A DNA stretch of 64,000 nucleotides, taken from NCBI GenBank assembly GCA_037693485.1, contig CM075346.1, positions 134,355,001 to 134,419,000 of the forward strand. Reading direction: 5' to 3'. Positions 1-11,600 of this stretch are shown here, piece after piece. Origin of the DNA: Kitagawia praeruptora. Lineage: Eukaryota; Streptophyta; Magnoliopsida; Apiales; Apiaceae. The notes under the pieces were generated by a model. The model did no database searches. It saw nothing but the letters and a program-made list of their open reading frames with translations, and was not told the DNA's origin. Positions within the stretch are counted from its first letter, which is position 1, and every line of letters starts with the position of its first letter. The position numbers and the translations under genes are program-made.

Positions 1-1
1 T

Positions 2-422
2 CAGGCCAATTGTAAACTCTTAATTCTCGATCAGCTCCTTCAAAAGCTACATGACTCTGGACATGGTGTTCTTCTGTTTGCTCAGATGACCCATACCCTT
101 GACATATTGCAGGTTTGTTCAGTACTTCTGAATTCTTAATTGTGACAATCATTTACCACATTGTTAACTAAAAATGTTTTATCTATTATATTATTTTCAC
201 ACTGAGATGTAGGACTTTTTAGAGTTGACGAAATATTCATATGAGCGTCATGATGGTTCAATTCGTGCCGAGGAGCAATTTGTTGCGATTAGAAGTTTTA
301 GTAAACTAGCAGCTAAAGGAGATCCTGATTTTAAAGATCAAGTTGATAAGAATGATGCATTTGTTTTTATGATCTCTACAAGAGCTGGGGGAGTTGGCTT
401 GAATCTTGTTGCTGCTGACACA
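2..422 (+). pseudogene. SNF2-family helicase fragment, CHR10/ALC1-like, two exons
   Basis: Exon 2-112 encodes LLQKLHDSGHGVLLFAQMT and ends CAG|GT. Exon 213-422 starts after AG and reads DFLELTKYSYERHDGS..., then STRAGGVGLNLVAADT before a GT donor. These are parts of the SNF2 helicase C-terminal lobe (motif V region STRAGGVGLNL) and resemble plant CHR10 (the ALC1-like remodeller). The next expected exon, which would encode the QRAHRIGQ motif, is missing. The sequence runs straight into an unrelated gene fragment. The two exons themselves are open and the intron is kept, so a genomic copy rather than a cDNA was captured. No function is expected. Confidence 0.85.
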
Positions 423-769
423 GTAAGAATTCTCCATATCTACCTCTTCTTTGACAGATCTTATAACGAGTATAAGATGTACTGAATATTCGTTTTATAC
501 AGTAGCAAATGCCTCAGAATAAAGCTTAAATGAACATATCTTGTGGCATCTTTCTGTCAACATTGTATTACGATTTTGATAGATATAATTGCTATGTCTC
601 TGTCAACAGTTTTATATTTTTACATCTAATTATAAGGTTGAAGCAATTGTGTCATAGTACAAGATTCCAGCAAAACAAGTACTAGTAGTAAGTAATTACT
701 ACTTCCTTTGGAGTCTGGACTACAGAATGAGCGCCTCCAAACTTTAAACTGATTATTTCTTTTTGTCAG

Positions 770-1655
770 ATCTATGATGACTTAAATCTCCCTTTCGCGA
801 AGCTGCGGTTATTGCCAAAAGGTGGACATGGAGGAAATAATGGGTATTTTCATATTCCTTTTGTAATTTTGTTTTTTAAAGCATATTACTTCTTTATTAG
901 TTCCTCTTGTTGTGAAGATGTAAAACGATTCTTGACATGCTTTCACCTGTTTAAACTTTTATATTACCTAAACTGTTATCCAAATTTTCTTTGAACGATA
1001 TCTAGATATCGTTTTTTCTCTATCTGGAGCATGTCTGAGTGCTTGTATGCCAAATAATTTATAATTTAGTTGTCTATGTAAATGCATAGCTTCTGGGAGA
1101 TGTATAGTTGTTCACACTGCTGGGACATTTTAAATAGAAAATTAACAGTTTACCGTGATCAAAGTGTTTGTCTGCTGAATAAAGTCTACTTAAATTTGAT
1201 GATGCTTGTACATTAATGTTTTACTATCTTTTAGGATGAAGAGTGAAATGACTAATGAGCTACCTTAAAGGTACCCGTGATTTTCCTCGTTTGAGAATAG
1301 GTAAGTTACTACTTTAAGAATCTGATCTACCAGAATGCTACTACATATTTAAAGTTGAGCGTTTATATGTAGGCATAGGGCGTTCTCCTGGAAAAATGGA
1401 TCCCGCCAACTTTGTTCTCCGTCTGTTCAGTCAAAAAGAACATAAATAGGTGATGTAGCATGTTTGCAAAAGCAGATACAAAGATGCAGTTCTTGTATCG
1501 ATTTAGATTCTGGATTCTGATTGAATTTGTTTACTTTGCAGCTAGATTTTACATTTCAAACTGGCGTAGAAGCAATGCGCATTCTGTTGCTCGAAGGTTT
1601 TAATAAAAGTGCAACGTTCTTGAACAGTCCCAAAACTTTGGAACATCTTGGTTAG
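770..1655 (+). pseudogene. Peptidyl-tRNA hydrolase (organellar type), C-terminal half, four exons
   Basis: Exons 770-843, 1235-1302, 1373-1449 and 1542-1655 encode the C-terminal half of a plant PTH/CRS2-family protein. Visible motifs are YDDLNLPFAKLRLLPKGGHGG, then KGTRDFPRLRIG, then GIGRSPGKMDPANFVL, then LDFTFQTGVEAMRILLLEGF, with a stop at 1653-1655. PTH releases peptides from stalled peptidyl-tRNA; the GHGG region belongs to the substrate-binding core. A one-base frameshift in exon 2 (near 1257) and a TAG in place of a likely Glu codon at 1447-1449 kill the frame. The N-terminal half is absent. Introns are retained, so this is a captured genomic fragment. Confidence 0.85.
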
Positions 1656-1749
1656 ATACTTGAAGTGTTCTTGTTCTTTACATGGTACATAATCGCTGCA
1701 AAGCAAGCATTCTGAATCATTTTTTGAGTTTAGCTGTCTGAAGAGGGCT

Positions 1750-1912
1750 TCGATTAAACAGGGCAGTAGTATTATGGTATTAAACAGGGCAGTAATATTA
1801 TGGTATTAAACAGGGCAGTAGTATTGGTCTGGTAAATAAGGTTGGAGCAATTGTGAAGGGGTTTTATGGTATTAAACAGGGCAGTAGTATTGGTCTGGTA
1901 AATGCGGGACAG
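1750..1912. repeat. Short direct repeats (ATTAAACAGGGCAGTA units)
   Basis: The unit ATTAAACAGGGCAGTAGTAT occurs four times (near 1753, 1779, 1805 and 1870). The first three are about 26 bases apart, the last about 65. The last two copies share the extension TGGTCTGGTAAAT. The repeat lies between the hydrolase fragment and the CACTA subterminal region. No known function. Confidence 0.75.
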
Positions 1913-2224
1913 TATCTTCAAGATTAGTTTGTGTTGAAATTGATAATATTTGTGGGGGATAGATTAGTTTTTATTTGGATGTTTAAGTAAATGTAATCAG
2001 TTGTACGATTTGTAAATTTTTCTTAAAATTAATGATATTTACAGTTTGTAGTTTTATTTTAGATTTGACATTTGTTTGTTTTTTATTTTTTGTTTATCTA
2101 TGCATTTTTCATGAATATTACAGGAAGGAAATGGTAGAAAAATAATTAAATTTGAATTATTAATTTTAAAACAGACAATGTTTGTGGGGCTCACAGGTGG
2201 GACCCACATAATTAATTAATAATT

Positions 2225-2487
2225 TTGCAAAATTATAACATCTGAGGTAACATACATTTGGTGTTGCTATAGAATTGCTTAGTGTGTTACCTTATATGTC
2301 TATGGTAACGAATTTTCCTATGTTAGCTTATGTGTGTCGAGGTGTTACCTTAGACCCCAAAGGTTACATAGAACAAAACTATCCCAGGTAAGGTGTTACC
2401 TTAGCCTTTTTTTGGCCTTTGGTAACATTTTTTATGGTCTAAGGTAACACAGTCGTGGTGTTACCATAGGCTGTTTATGGCGTAGTG
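2225..2487. repeat. CACTA subterminal repeats and right TIR
   Basis: About nine copies of GGTAAC or its complement GTTACC are packed into 250 bases, ending at the terminal GTAGTG. In En/Spm-like elements such repeats bind the TNPA-type protein. Bases 1656-2224 between this and the hydrolase fragment are AT-rich and, apart from the short repeats, show nothing I recognise. Confidence 0.75.
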
Positions 2488-3246
2488 TCTCCTGGCGCGT
2501 CAAACTCCAGTATTAGTTCATCTCTCAATGTTGGAAATTTCCTGCAACATTATCATTGTTGGCAGGTTTGAAAAGTGTTTGAACTGGAATTGCAATATTC
2601 TTCCTGCAAGTTCCTCTTTAATGAAAATTTGATAATATCTTGTTTATCTTTGACATAGCAGATATTTCTTCGGAACAATTATATTTTGAGTTACCTTGTA
2701 ACTTCATTTCATACCTTATATTGGTACTACGTTCGTTAATGAATGGCACATGGTTTTAAAAATATCTTGGACTGTTATACATTATCACTGTTCAATTATA
2801 TTTTGGTGGGCTATTGCTCACACTTGCTTTATTTATTTATATCACAACAACAGCTAGATCAGATGGCCGAGCAAGGCGTACCCAACATAGGCAGGTGTCA
2901 GCCGTCAGAGGATTAACCGCTGAGGTCATAGCTACCATTACTGAGGATGCAGCTTCTGGTAGGCTAGTTGTTAGCATTTGATCATCAAATGTGTTTATTA
3001 TATGGCATATACCAATGGATGGCAAAAAATGTGTAATGCTAAAATTGTAATTCTTTGGGTTGTAAGAACTCAAACTTATGATTAATAATATTGATGGTTA
3101 CTCTGATTTCATCTTTGGGACTATAACGGGTGTGTTTTATGTTGTTGTTTTGGGTCACAAGGTTGTAATTTAATTATGTTGGTTTTGTGGATGGATATTG
3201 AGACCGTAACGACCAGATCCTTGACCCCGGATCTGGGGGTGTTACA
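2488..3246 (+). repeat. 5' LTR remnant of the gypsy element (3' part only)
   Basis: It ends CTGGGGGTGTTACA immediately before the PBS. The matching stretch in the 3' LTR is 12698-13455. Its left limit is the CACTA insertion point, not a true LTR start. Small open frames here recur in both LTR copies and are not treated as genes. Confidence 0.8.
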
Positions 3247-3250
3247 GAAA

Positions 3251-3262
3251 TGGTATTAGAGC
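3251..3262 (+). other. Primer binding site, initiator-Met tRNA type (mutated)
   Basis: TGGTATTAGAGC lies four bases after the LTR end. The usual plant Met PBS is TGGTATCAGAGC, so it differs by one base. Confidence 0.7.
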
Positions 3263-6200
3263 GAGCGTTATAAATCCTAGAGATGACGCGACGTTAAAAC
3301 AATAAATTCATTAAGATAATAAGAACTCTTGCCAAGTTCATAGTCGGACTACATAATGTAGTATTGACATATAAAACCCTTAGGGGAACCCTAAAGTATA
3401 ATGATAGTAACTTAGCTCGTTCTTGTATCGACTAGTAGGCGATAGACCTTGGGGATTACGAGCAGTAACACAATGATGCTCGTTTTGATGCTGAAGATCA
3501 GATGGTGGATTAGATAGAGTACCCTACTGAGGACCCGGAAGAGGTTCCAGCAGAGGAGGAGAATATTGATAAGTGTAAGAAGTTTACACTTAAGGAAATG
3601 AGGGCTACAGCCAGAGAGACTGTAAGAGTTAAGGTATAGTGCTCAGAAAAGCGAGCGTAAAGAACTGATATATTATTAAGAGAACTAAAGATGCGTATTG
3701 GATTCATAGCTGGACTGCTAGATAAAGTACCAGCAGGTAAGATGGATTTGAGGAATTACTTGAGATCTTATATGGGGATAGATAAAAAAATCCTTAGAGA
3801 CCTTGAGATTAATGAGGTGGTTTGGCTCAAGGAAATGTCCATTTTATGAATGGATCAACTTAGAAAATAAAGACATTGGAAGGTGATGGCATGATTGGAT
3901 AAAGTATATAAGGAAGTAGTAAGCGAGACAATGATCTCAGAACCTACAAGAGAAGAAGACCAGTGAGTCTGTGATAAACTAGTAATAAGGCTATCGTCAG
4001 AAACCAAGTATAAGTCTAGTTCAATTCAGTGGAATGATGAAACAGAAACATTAGATGCATGTGATTCAAATGAATATTAAATTCTTTGTTTTCCTTGAAT
4101 GGATTATGGTAGTTACCTTAAATTTATTCTGACACTGAATCATAGATGGATAAGGTAAGGCGAGCAGTGGTTGAGATGTAATTGAGAATGCTTTTAGATG
4201 AAACCTGAAATAACAGGTGTAGGCCAGGTTCTCGAAATAAGAGTTTTGGCAAAATGAAGTCCAATTAATTGGACATATGATCAATAGGAGTAGTGGTGGT
4301 CAGCCCCACCAAGTTAAAGACAGTTTCAAATGGAGACTGGCCAACCACACTGGAAAAAAGGGGAGAAATTTCATAAGATTCACAAGGTATTACCAGAGAA
4401 TTGCTAAGGACTTTACAGAGAGTGCAGTCCTGTAACCCGACTTATTGTAAGACTAAAAGTTTGAATGGACAAGATAAACGTAAGAAGATTTTCCTGGAGC
4501 TAAAGATGAAGCTGGTGACCACCAGGGTTGGCGTTGCCTAATGGAAGAAGGAAACTTTGGGATATATTATGATGCAACTCATACAGGTATAGGTTCTGTG
4601 CTTATGCAGCACGACAACGTAATTTCAAAAACATTTGGACAGCACGGTTCATCAGATTCGGATGGCCTTGGTAGTGCCAATGCTGTGGAACGACTAACTC
4701 CGACGGTAGTGTTCCTTCTGAAACTAGTTGTTAGAAAGACCGCTATTAGGTAGTATAGATTATTAGGACGAATATGTATCGGGAAGAAGTGGCATGTTTT
4801 AGTTTGAAACTTTTGAACTCCCTTCTAGGGGAGGTATATATTTGGTTTCTTTCCAATGGTTAAACTCCCAACTTTATGTCAATCCTTTCATTAATATAAC
4901 TGTTTATGGTTCGATCAGCTCGGATGTTCCTAGAAATATTCTTCGGGTATCGAAATGGATTTTTTTAATGTTACCAGTGGGTGGATAGATTGACTGAAAT
5001 TTCCCTAATCCTGGAAAGGAATTGGACAAAATTTGGCAAACCTTGTCTTTCTGATTATCTGAATACGTCACCGAAGAGAATAGAAACTGGGGCGAACCCT
5101 ATGGATTGGGTGAGGTAGCCGCTATACGGGATGGTGGACAGACCCCAATTATTACGATTGATTATAGAGACAAAAATTATGAAGTTGAGATTGGACGGAA
5201 AAAGGGAAATGTAATTAAGAAACAAGCCGGACTAAGAAATTTCGGGATTGACTTAAATGAAAAGGTTGTTATGCCAGAAATGTTAAGCTTTTATGGCGCA
5301 TGAAATTAATAAGAGTAACTGAAGGAATAAAAAGCAAAGGAAAGGTGACTGGAGATGGTACCGAGAAGTCGATTGAGACTTATATGGAGTAAAGTTTTGA
5401 AAAGATCAATAGGTATAAAAGTAGAAGGCACTATGCCAGTAATTGCTAGAAAAGTAATGCTATTAGCCGACCCCTAAACTCACATATTTTAGCATGGCCA
5501 GTTGGGGCCAAGTCCTCAAGGATTATCAAGTGACTGAACCAGCAATGTAAGGACAAAGCGGGGTACTTTTAATCAAGTGCCGACCGCGAGGGCTTTTGAT
5601 TTTGAAATGAATTGAAATGCAGGATGATGGATTTTATATATACCATGGACGTGTTAGGATTGAGGATAGTGACCAATGAAGAGTTACGAAGATTGTCAAA
5701 GATGGTGTAGTATGAGGCATAAATGTTATTTGAAACTTAGTGTCCTCAAGAGGAGCATTAGTCACTAAGAAATTCACGTTGAAAACGACCATTATCTTCC
5801 AGAACATCCTTGCTACCATTACCAAGTCCTGTAAGAAAGAGCAGATAGACATATTTTGTCTTTTGGAAGGTCATGTAGACCGATAATCATAAGAAGAGGT
5901 TAGCATTAAGCTACCTATAGATGATTAAGATGAGAGTGATTGAAAAGAGACCTTGATTAAGGATATATGATTGGATTGCAAATTACAGGATATAAGTATT
6001 CCTTGAAGATAGAATTGAGGGTAGAATGTCCATATATTAAGACGAACCCTGGGCGATGCACAAAGGATAACATCACCCCTAATAAAGACATTGTGAAATC
6101 AGATGATATAAGTGAATCGACCAAGGTGTCAATAACCGGTAAGGATTTGTGGAAAGGAGTCTCAAAAAGTACTTAAACAGAATTGTTATAGGATTGATTA

Positions 6201-8685
6201 ATGATGTTGATACACCCTGTATCTAGGAAATAAAGGAAGAATGATGAGGATGACCTAAGAAACCTTACAAGGAAAAAGGTAATACTCTGAGTTTCAAAAT
6301 GGAAGTTTGGTAGAGAATGTATGACATAATAATAATGATGTCGGATGAGGCATGTAATAAACCATGAGAAGGTATGGATTGAACCAATAAGGTTGAGATT
6401 GTTTTAAAGCAAGAAAGACCTAAGACAAAAGATATCCTAGACCTGATGAGGATATTAGCCGGGATAAAAGTCACAGTTAAGGATTAAGGCAATAACTTAC
6501 GGAAAAAGACTGATGAATATTTTCTCCTTCAGCAGAATTTAAGGAAGAATACTTTCACCAACCAGTGATGGGAATAAGGTAGAAAAATTTGAGTTGAATA
6601 GATCAAGAAAACATTGATTGCAAGAAATTATTATCAGGAAAGGCCAATGAGGTGGTCGACACTTTAAGTATTGAGGAGTAATTATGAATGCTCATACCAA
6701 AGAAACGAAATGGTATTGAGAAGGACTTTGAAGGTCAGAATGTGGTGGAGGAATTTACATCCCCTCTAATGATTGTGCAAGAATCAACCATAAGAGTAGT
6801 TTAAGTAAAGATTCGATTCCTGATGTCGTCTTAAGCATATTACCTGTGTTAAGAGGTCCTATGTTGAGGTAAACCATGACCTGATACGAAATTGACTAAG
6901 TAAACCGTTAGCTTCCAGTCTTCTACTGAAGATATATGATTGATAATTTCGTCAACATGGCATAGCTACGATGCTTGAAGCTCTTCTACAATTTTATCTG
7001 CTTCATGTAATATCTACATCAAGTTCAGGAAGCGTTCCTTATGAATAGGGAATAGTGATTATTTTGCTTCCCTAGAGGATCTTGGATTAACAATTATGAA
7101 ACCTGTATGTTTAGCTATTAAAAACACTGCGTAAATGATAAGCAATGATGACCCTTCTGAGAAATTAAGTGTTAACGACTGCGGAAATGTCGAATTGAAT
7201 CTAAGTTAGAGAAATCGTCCAGGTCAATTTCGGATGGTTTAATTTTGGAGACGACGGGATATTTGTAATAAGTAATCCGGCTATGATGGTTCATAGAATA
7301 ATTATACTAGAAATGAAGGCAAGTGACTGATAGAGATGGAAATAGAGTTGAAAATCAATAAGAGAGTCAAATAGGACTCATGAGAAGCTCTAGTAATGAA
7401 GCGAGAAAAGTATGGAATTGACAGGGCAAGGGTATTGGCCAAAACAGAAAGTTGGAATCAGGAGCATAAATGACATACAAATTGACTCCTTTTAAGTTTG
7501 TAAAATTCGAGGAAATATGGAATAGATTGATTGAGTAATAAAGAGACTCATGGAATGAAAAAGTGAAATATAAATGGTTGAACAAAGGAAAATTTGACCC
7601 CAAACGTGTAACACGTATTGAGTAAAGGTGACGAGTGTCTCAACCCTGGGATGACGGTGGAGATAAACAACAGAAGTAAATAAGAATTAGATGATAAAAT
7701 GGATGTGATTGATTAAGAAAAGATGGGGAAGTAATTATGGAATGGGATGCAAGGAATGTTATGAATGGGTTTTCCTAACGAGCTCTCGGAATGACAACCT
7801 GATGGTGTTAGAATTATAAATATGAAATGGCCAGTGTCGTGGCGTGAAATGCCAATAATAATAATGTCAAGCGAGAAATCCAAGATTTTAACCTGAGAGG
7901 TTGAAGGATTTTCCAAGAGTAAGTGATGCTAATATCGAACAAGAGTATAGGTCCATAGAATGATGGACAGAGCAACAAGGACATGTGATATGTGAGATTA
8001 CGATAAAGTATATGAATACAATTATTTTTCTTCTATAATCAACCTCTATAGTTCAGAGGTAAATTCTAAGTATGATATTTTTGACAATCATGAAAATTTT
8101 CTTATATAATTCTTTGAAATTCTTTCCTTTTCTTCTCCGTTATTTATCTTCTTCTAACTTGAGAAGAACAACCCTTTTAAGGAGGGGAGGTACTGCTACG
8201 TGACTCTCTGTCTGTGTGATAGAAGTCTAAGTGGAATGCCATTAATTGTTTAATTGCTTGTCAAGTACTAAAGGCTGGCCCCCTTCTGTACTAACTATGC
8301 AATATAACAAATGTTCATTGATCATAGTGATCTCTCAATAAATTCCTCTAATTCTATATATTGATCGAGATTGCGAAGGTTAAAGCAATCAGGGAAATGC
8401 GTAATTACGAGTGAGGTTATCTCCGAATTCGCAGCACTGATACCGAAGTCACTGCAGCTACCAATAAGGAAAATAGTATATGACTAGGTAAGAGCATGAC
8501 ACGGATAGTGTGTTGTACGAAAAGTAGCGAAGATTAATGAAAAAGGATAAAGGATGTATTGTAGCACTAGTAAGATGTGCTGGATAAGGATTGGGATTGA
8601 TTAAGGATTGACTACGAAACTGGAAAGTGAAATAACCAACAAGTACCCCATTTGTCTTCTACCTGATTCCGGGACGGAATCCTTT
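3263..8685 (+). pseudogene. Decayed gypsy gag-pol interior
   Basis: No long frame survives. Recognisable islands are an RNase H start near 4547-4630 (YYDATHTGIGSVLMQHD, compare the family motif DASHxGLGCVLMQ), a weak match to the end of RNase H and the linker (GKANEVVDTLS, 6642-6674), and a weak integrase C-terminal motif (LTPFKF, near 7483). The first two should lie about 0.4 kb apart but are 2 kb apart, so there is an insertion or rearrangement between 4650 and 6600. Residues near 3510-3620 (acidic PTEDPEEVPAEEE) might be gag, but I cannot confirm this. Confidence 0.5.
8173..8190 (+). other. Second polypurine-tract-like motif
   Basis: CCTTTTAAGGAGGGGAGG repeats the sequence found directly before the 3' LTR, about 510 bases upstream of it. 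It is not followed by an LTR start. It could be a central or duplicated PPT, or mark a nested rearrangement. The 500 bases after it hold nothing I recognise. Confidence 0.45.
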
Positions 8686-8698
8686 TAAGGAGGGGAGA
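8686..8698 (+). other. Polypurine tract of the gypsy element
   Basis: AAGGAGGGGAGA is followed within one base by the LTR start TGTAAGAACCCG. This is the primer for plus-strand DNA synthesis. Confidence 0.7.
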
Positions 8699-8699
8699 C

Positions 8700-11600
8700 T
8701 GTAAGAACCCGAATTTTCGGTAGAATTAAAACTTTTTCTTAGGTAATATTATGGAAGCGAATAGTGGTTACAACTACGCTGTAACGGTTGTTCTAGTAAA
8801 TAAATAGAATGGATGTGGGTTCAAATATTTATATGTCATGAAGAATACTTTTGGTTGACAGCATAGATAAGAATGATCTATCTCCTAAGGATATAAGTTA
8901 TATTATTCCAAGAAAGATTATTCTTGTGTCATCCAAATCAATATCTATTATAAGTCCAGCGATTCCGTAAAAAGGTTAAGGAACACTCGAGGGTGAACCA
9001 GGTTCATTTTCCTAATTATAGGAATTAAATAAAAATAAGTGATGAATAGTGATTTTGGTGGAATTTGGAATATTATTATAATAATGCTATATCCGGTATT
9101 CGGAACGGATTTCTGAGTTCGTATTAGTGATCCAGGAGGAAAATAAGTGTATGTAAAAGATGTCGGATTCAGAAAAATAGCACTTTTATTTTCTCCGAGA
9201 ATTCCCTGGACATTGCAAGACTTAAGGGTTTATAAAAGGGATTTAAGGAATTTAAATTCGAGAAGTATTAAGAAAGATGAGGAATAGTATATTAAATATT
9301 AAGAAGGTTTTCGGTAAAACCCTAACTAGAAACGAATGAGTTATTCCCTCGAACGATCAACGAATTAAGCAATAAATGGACAAAGAAACAAGCAGAGGGA
9401 GCAAGAGTCATGCATAAGCTACTAGAAAATATCTATTAACCATTATAGTTACAAGAGTAACTAGAATCAAGTGAATCAACCAAGTACTTAGCAATCAAAC
9501 CACTTAGTTAGCTTATAACCATCCAAAGATCAACACTTGGCTTGCTAAATACATCACCTAGTGCATCATCACTTTATTAAAGCAACCAAGGGTGAGATAT
9601 TATCTAAAACTATTCACTTTATGCATTATTGTTCAAGACAACCAAGCAAAAACACTAAACACTCTCTTGAACAAGCCATTCGGCTTTCTTGTTAATTCAA
9701 GAATCAAAAACTCACTTCCCACCATTGTTTGATCTTGAAACTTTTATTGTGAGTCCTATATTTCATAAAAGTAATCTCCTAAAAATCCTAGCTTCAATCT
9801 CTTCTTTTTCCATTTTCAAAAAAATCATTAAAGAGGAGGATGAATAGTGTTCTTCAAGAACTAACTTTGATTTTCATGTTTCTTTGGTTGATCTTAGGTT
9901 TGTTAAAGTTAGAAAAGGACCATTCAAGGCTTAGTAAAGTTAGATCATACTCCAAGGAAGGTATAACAACTTGAAACCCTAGATCTACCTTGATTTTTAA
10001 GCATGTTCTTGAGTGATCTATGCTTAGTGATGTTGTTAGTAGGTTATAAGCATGATTATAAGCATGATTTTGATTTCGTTTTGGTAAATGTTAAAAATAG
10101 TTTAGATGAACGGAAAGGCATTGCTTGGCCTCAGTTCATGGTTAAATATCATGTATATGTTGTTTGGAGTAGATACCATGATTATCGGAGGGTTTGGAAT
10201 TTGGAAATATTCGATTTATAACCGTCGTAATGCCGAAATTTTGATTAACCTTAAGAACACGAACTGGACAGTACGTATAACTCACTTTTTAGCCTCGACT
10301 TTTGCCATGATAAGCTAGATTATGTTATAAGCTTCGTTTTGATATAAAGTTCGTATGAAATGGACTTACGGTTTAGGAGTTATGATTAAATTCGTAAAAG
10401 TGGTTCGGGACCGTAATCAAAAGTTCGTAACCAAAATTGGATCCCTTTAATATTACGAAATCAGTGGCGAATCTTAATAATTAAATATTAGAGATAAAAA
10501 GGAAGGTGTGGGAGAAGACCACATGTCGAATGGATCGTTTTCCGATTTTATAAAAATGTTCGAATCAGGGTTAAGTACGAAAGTACCCATAAAAGGTATA
10601 CTTGGTTATAACTTCGGTAGACCACTTAGAAAACGCTCGATAAATATCGAGGTCTAATCTTTCGACTTTAAAACTTATACGATTTAAATACTTACCATAT
10701 GTAAGTGTAATGACAAGCTTTAGTAACGAACAAGTGTCGGATAATAAAAGCAATGATAAGAGTGAATTAGAGGGGTTCAACGAAACGACTTGAAAACGTG
10801 TTCCGATTTAAGTTAAGTTTATACTTAACCTTTTGAAAGGTGTTAAGTGATTAATCCCGAATGCCTTGTCTATTTATAGATTATCAGGCTGACCCGGGAC
10901 ACGCTACCACTACCCCTACCCGCACTCGATTCCCAGGCAAGTTTCCAATACCTTGGAACTGTTGTTGTGATAATATATATGATTGTTGTTATACATTTGC
11001 CATAGCATGCATGTTTGTTTTCAAAGTATATTGGAATACTTGTTCCCTGAATTGATATTGGCTTATAGACTAGATATGGATTATCAGTTATAAGCAAGAT
11101 TGTTTTGCTAGGACCCTTAGTGAAGGGCGTATGATATTTATTCTTTAAATATGAGACCGGGAGTCGGTATTTTGTGTTATATAGATAGTCGTGGAAACCC
11201 GGAGGGATTCCAGCGACAGAGTAGTATTCATTTTGAGGAATGTATTATTTATATTACCAAAAAAGTATCAAATACTTGGAAATCTTTCGAGAAATGTTAT
11301 TTGAGTATTATTTCAGTCGAGAAATATTAAATGAATATTATTTTTGAATATTCATTAGAGTTTGATTATTAATGAATAATTACTTTGATATTCATTGGAA
11401 TTTTATTCATTAAATGAATATCACTTTCAGATATTCATTTAAGCTTTTTGTAATTGATAAATATTATTTCAAAAGTATTCTTTGGAAGTTCTAATTACTC
11501 AAGGAATATTATTTCGAATATTAAGGTTTTGATTACTAAATGAATATCATTTGGATATTTATTTAGAATATTATTTATGAAATGAATATTATTTAGATAT

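Larger units (their letters stand above)
1..2487. mobile_element. CACTA (En/Spm-type) element, right portion, carrying host gene fragments
   Basis: The right end reads ...GGCGTAGTG at 2487. Its reverse complement starts CACTACGCCATAAACAGCC, a typical CACTA terminus. The last 250 bases carry short GGTAAC/GTTACC motifs in both orientations, as CACTA subterminal regions do. The left end lies outside the window. The block ends exactly where homology to the downstream gypsy LTR starts (2488 matches 12698), so the element inserted into that LTR. Inside are fragments of two unrelated host genes and no transposase, so this copy looks non-autonomous and gene-capturing. The 3-bp TSD cannot be checked without the left end. 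Confidence 0.8.

Noticed and set aside
2..1655. CHR10-like and hydrolase fragments as one working fused gene
   Set aside because: Both parts are incomplete, and the hydrolase part has a frameshift and a stop.
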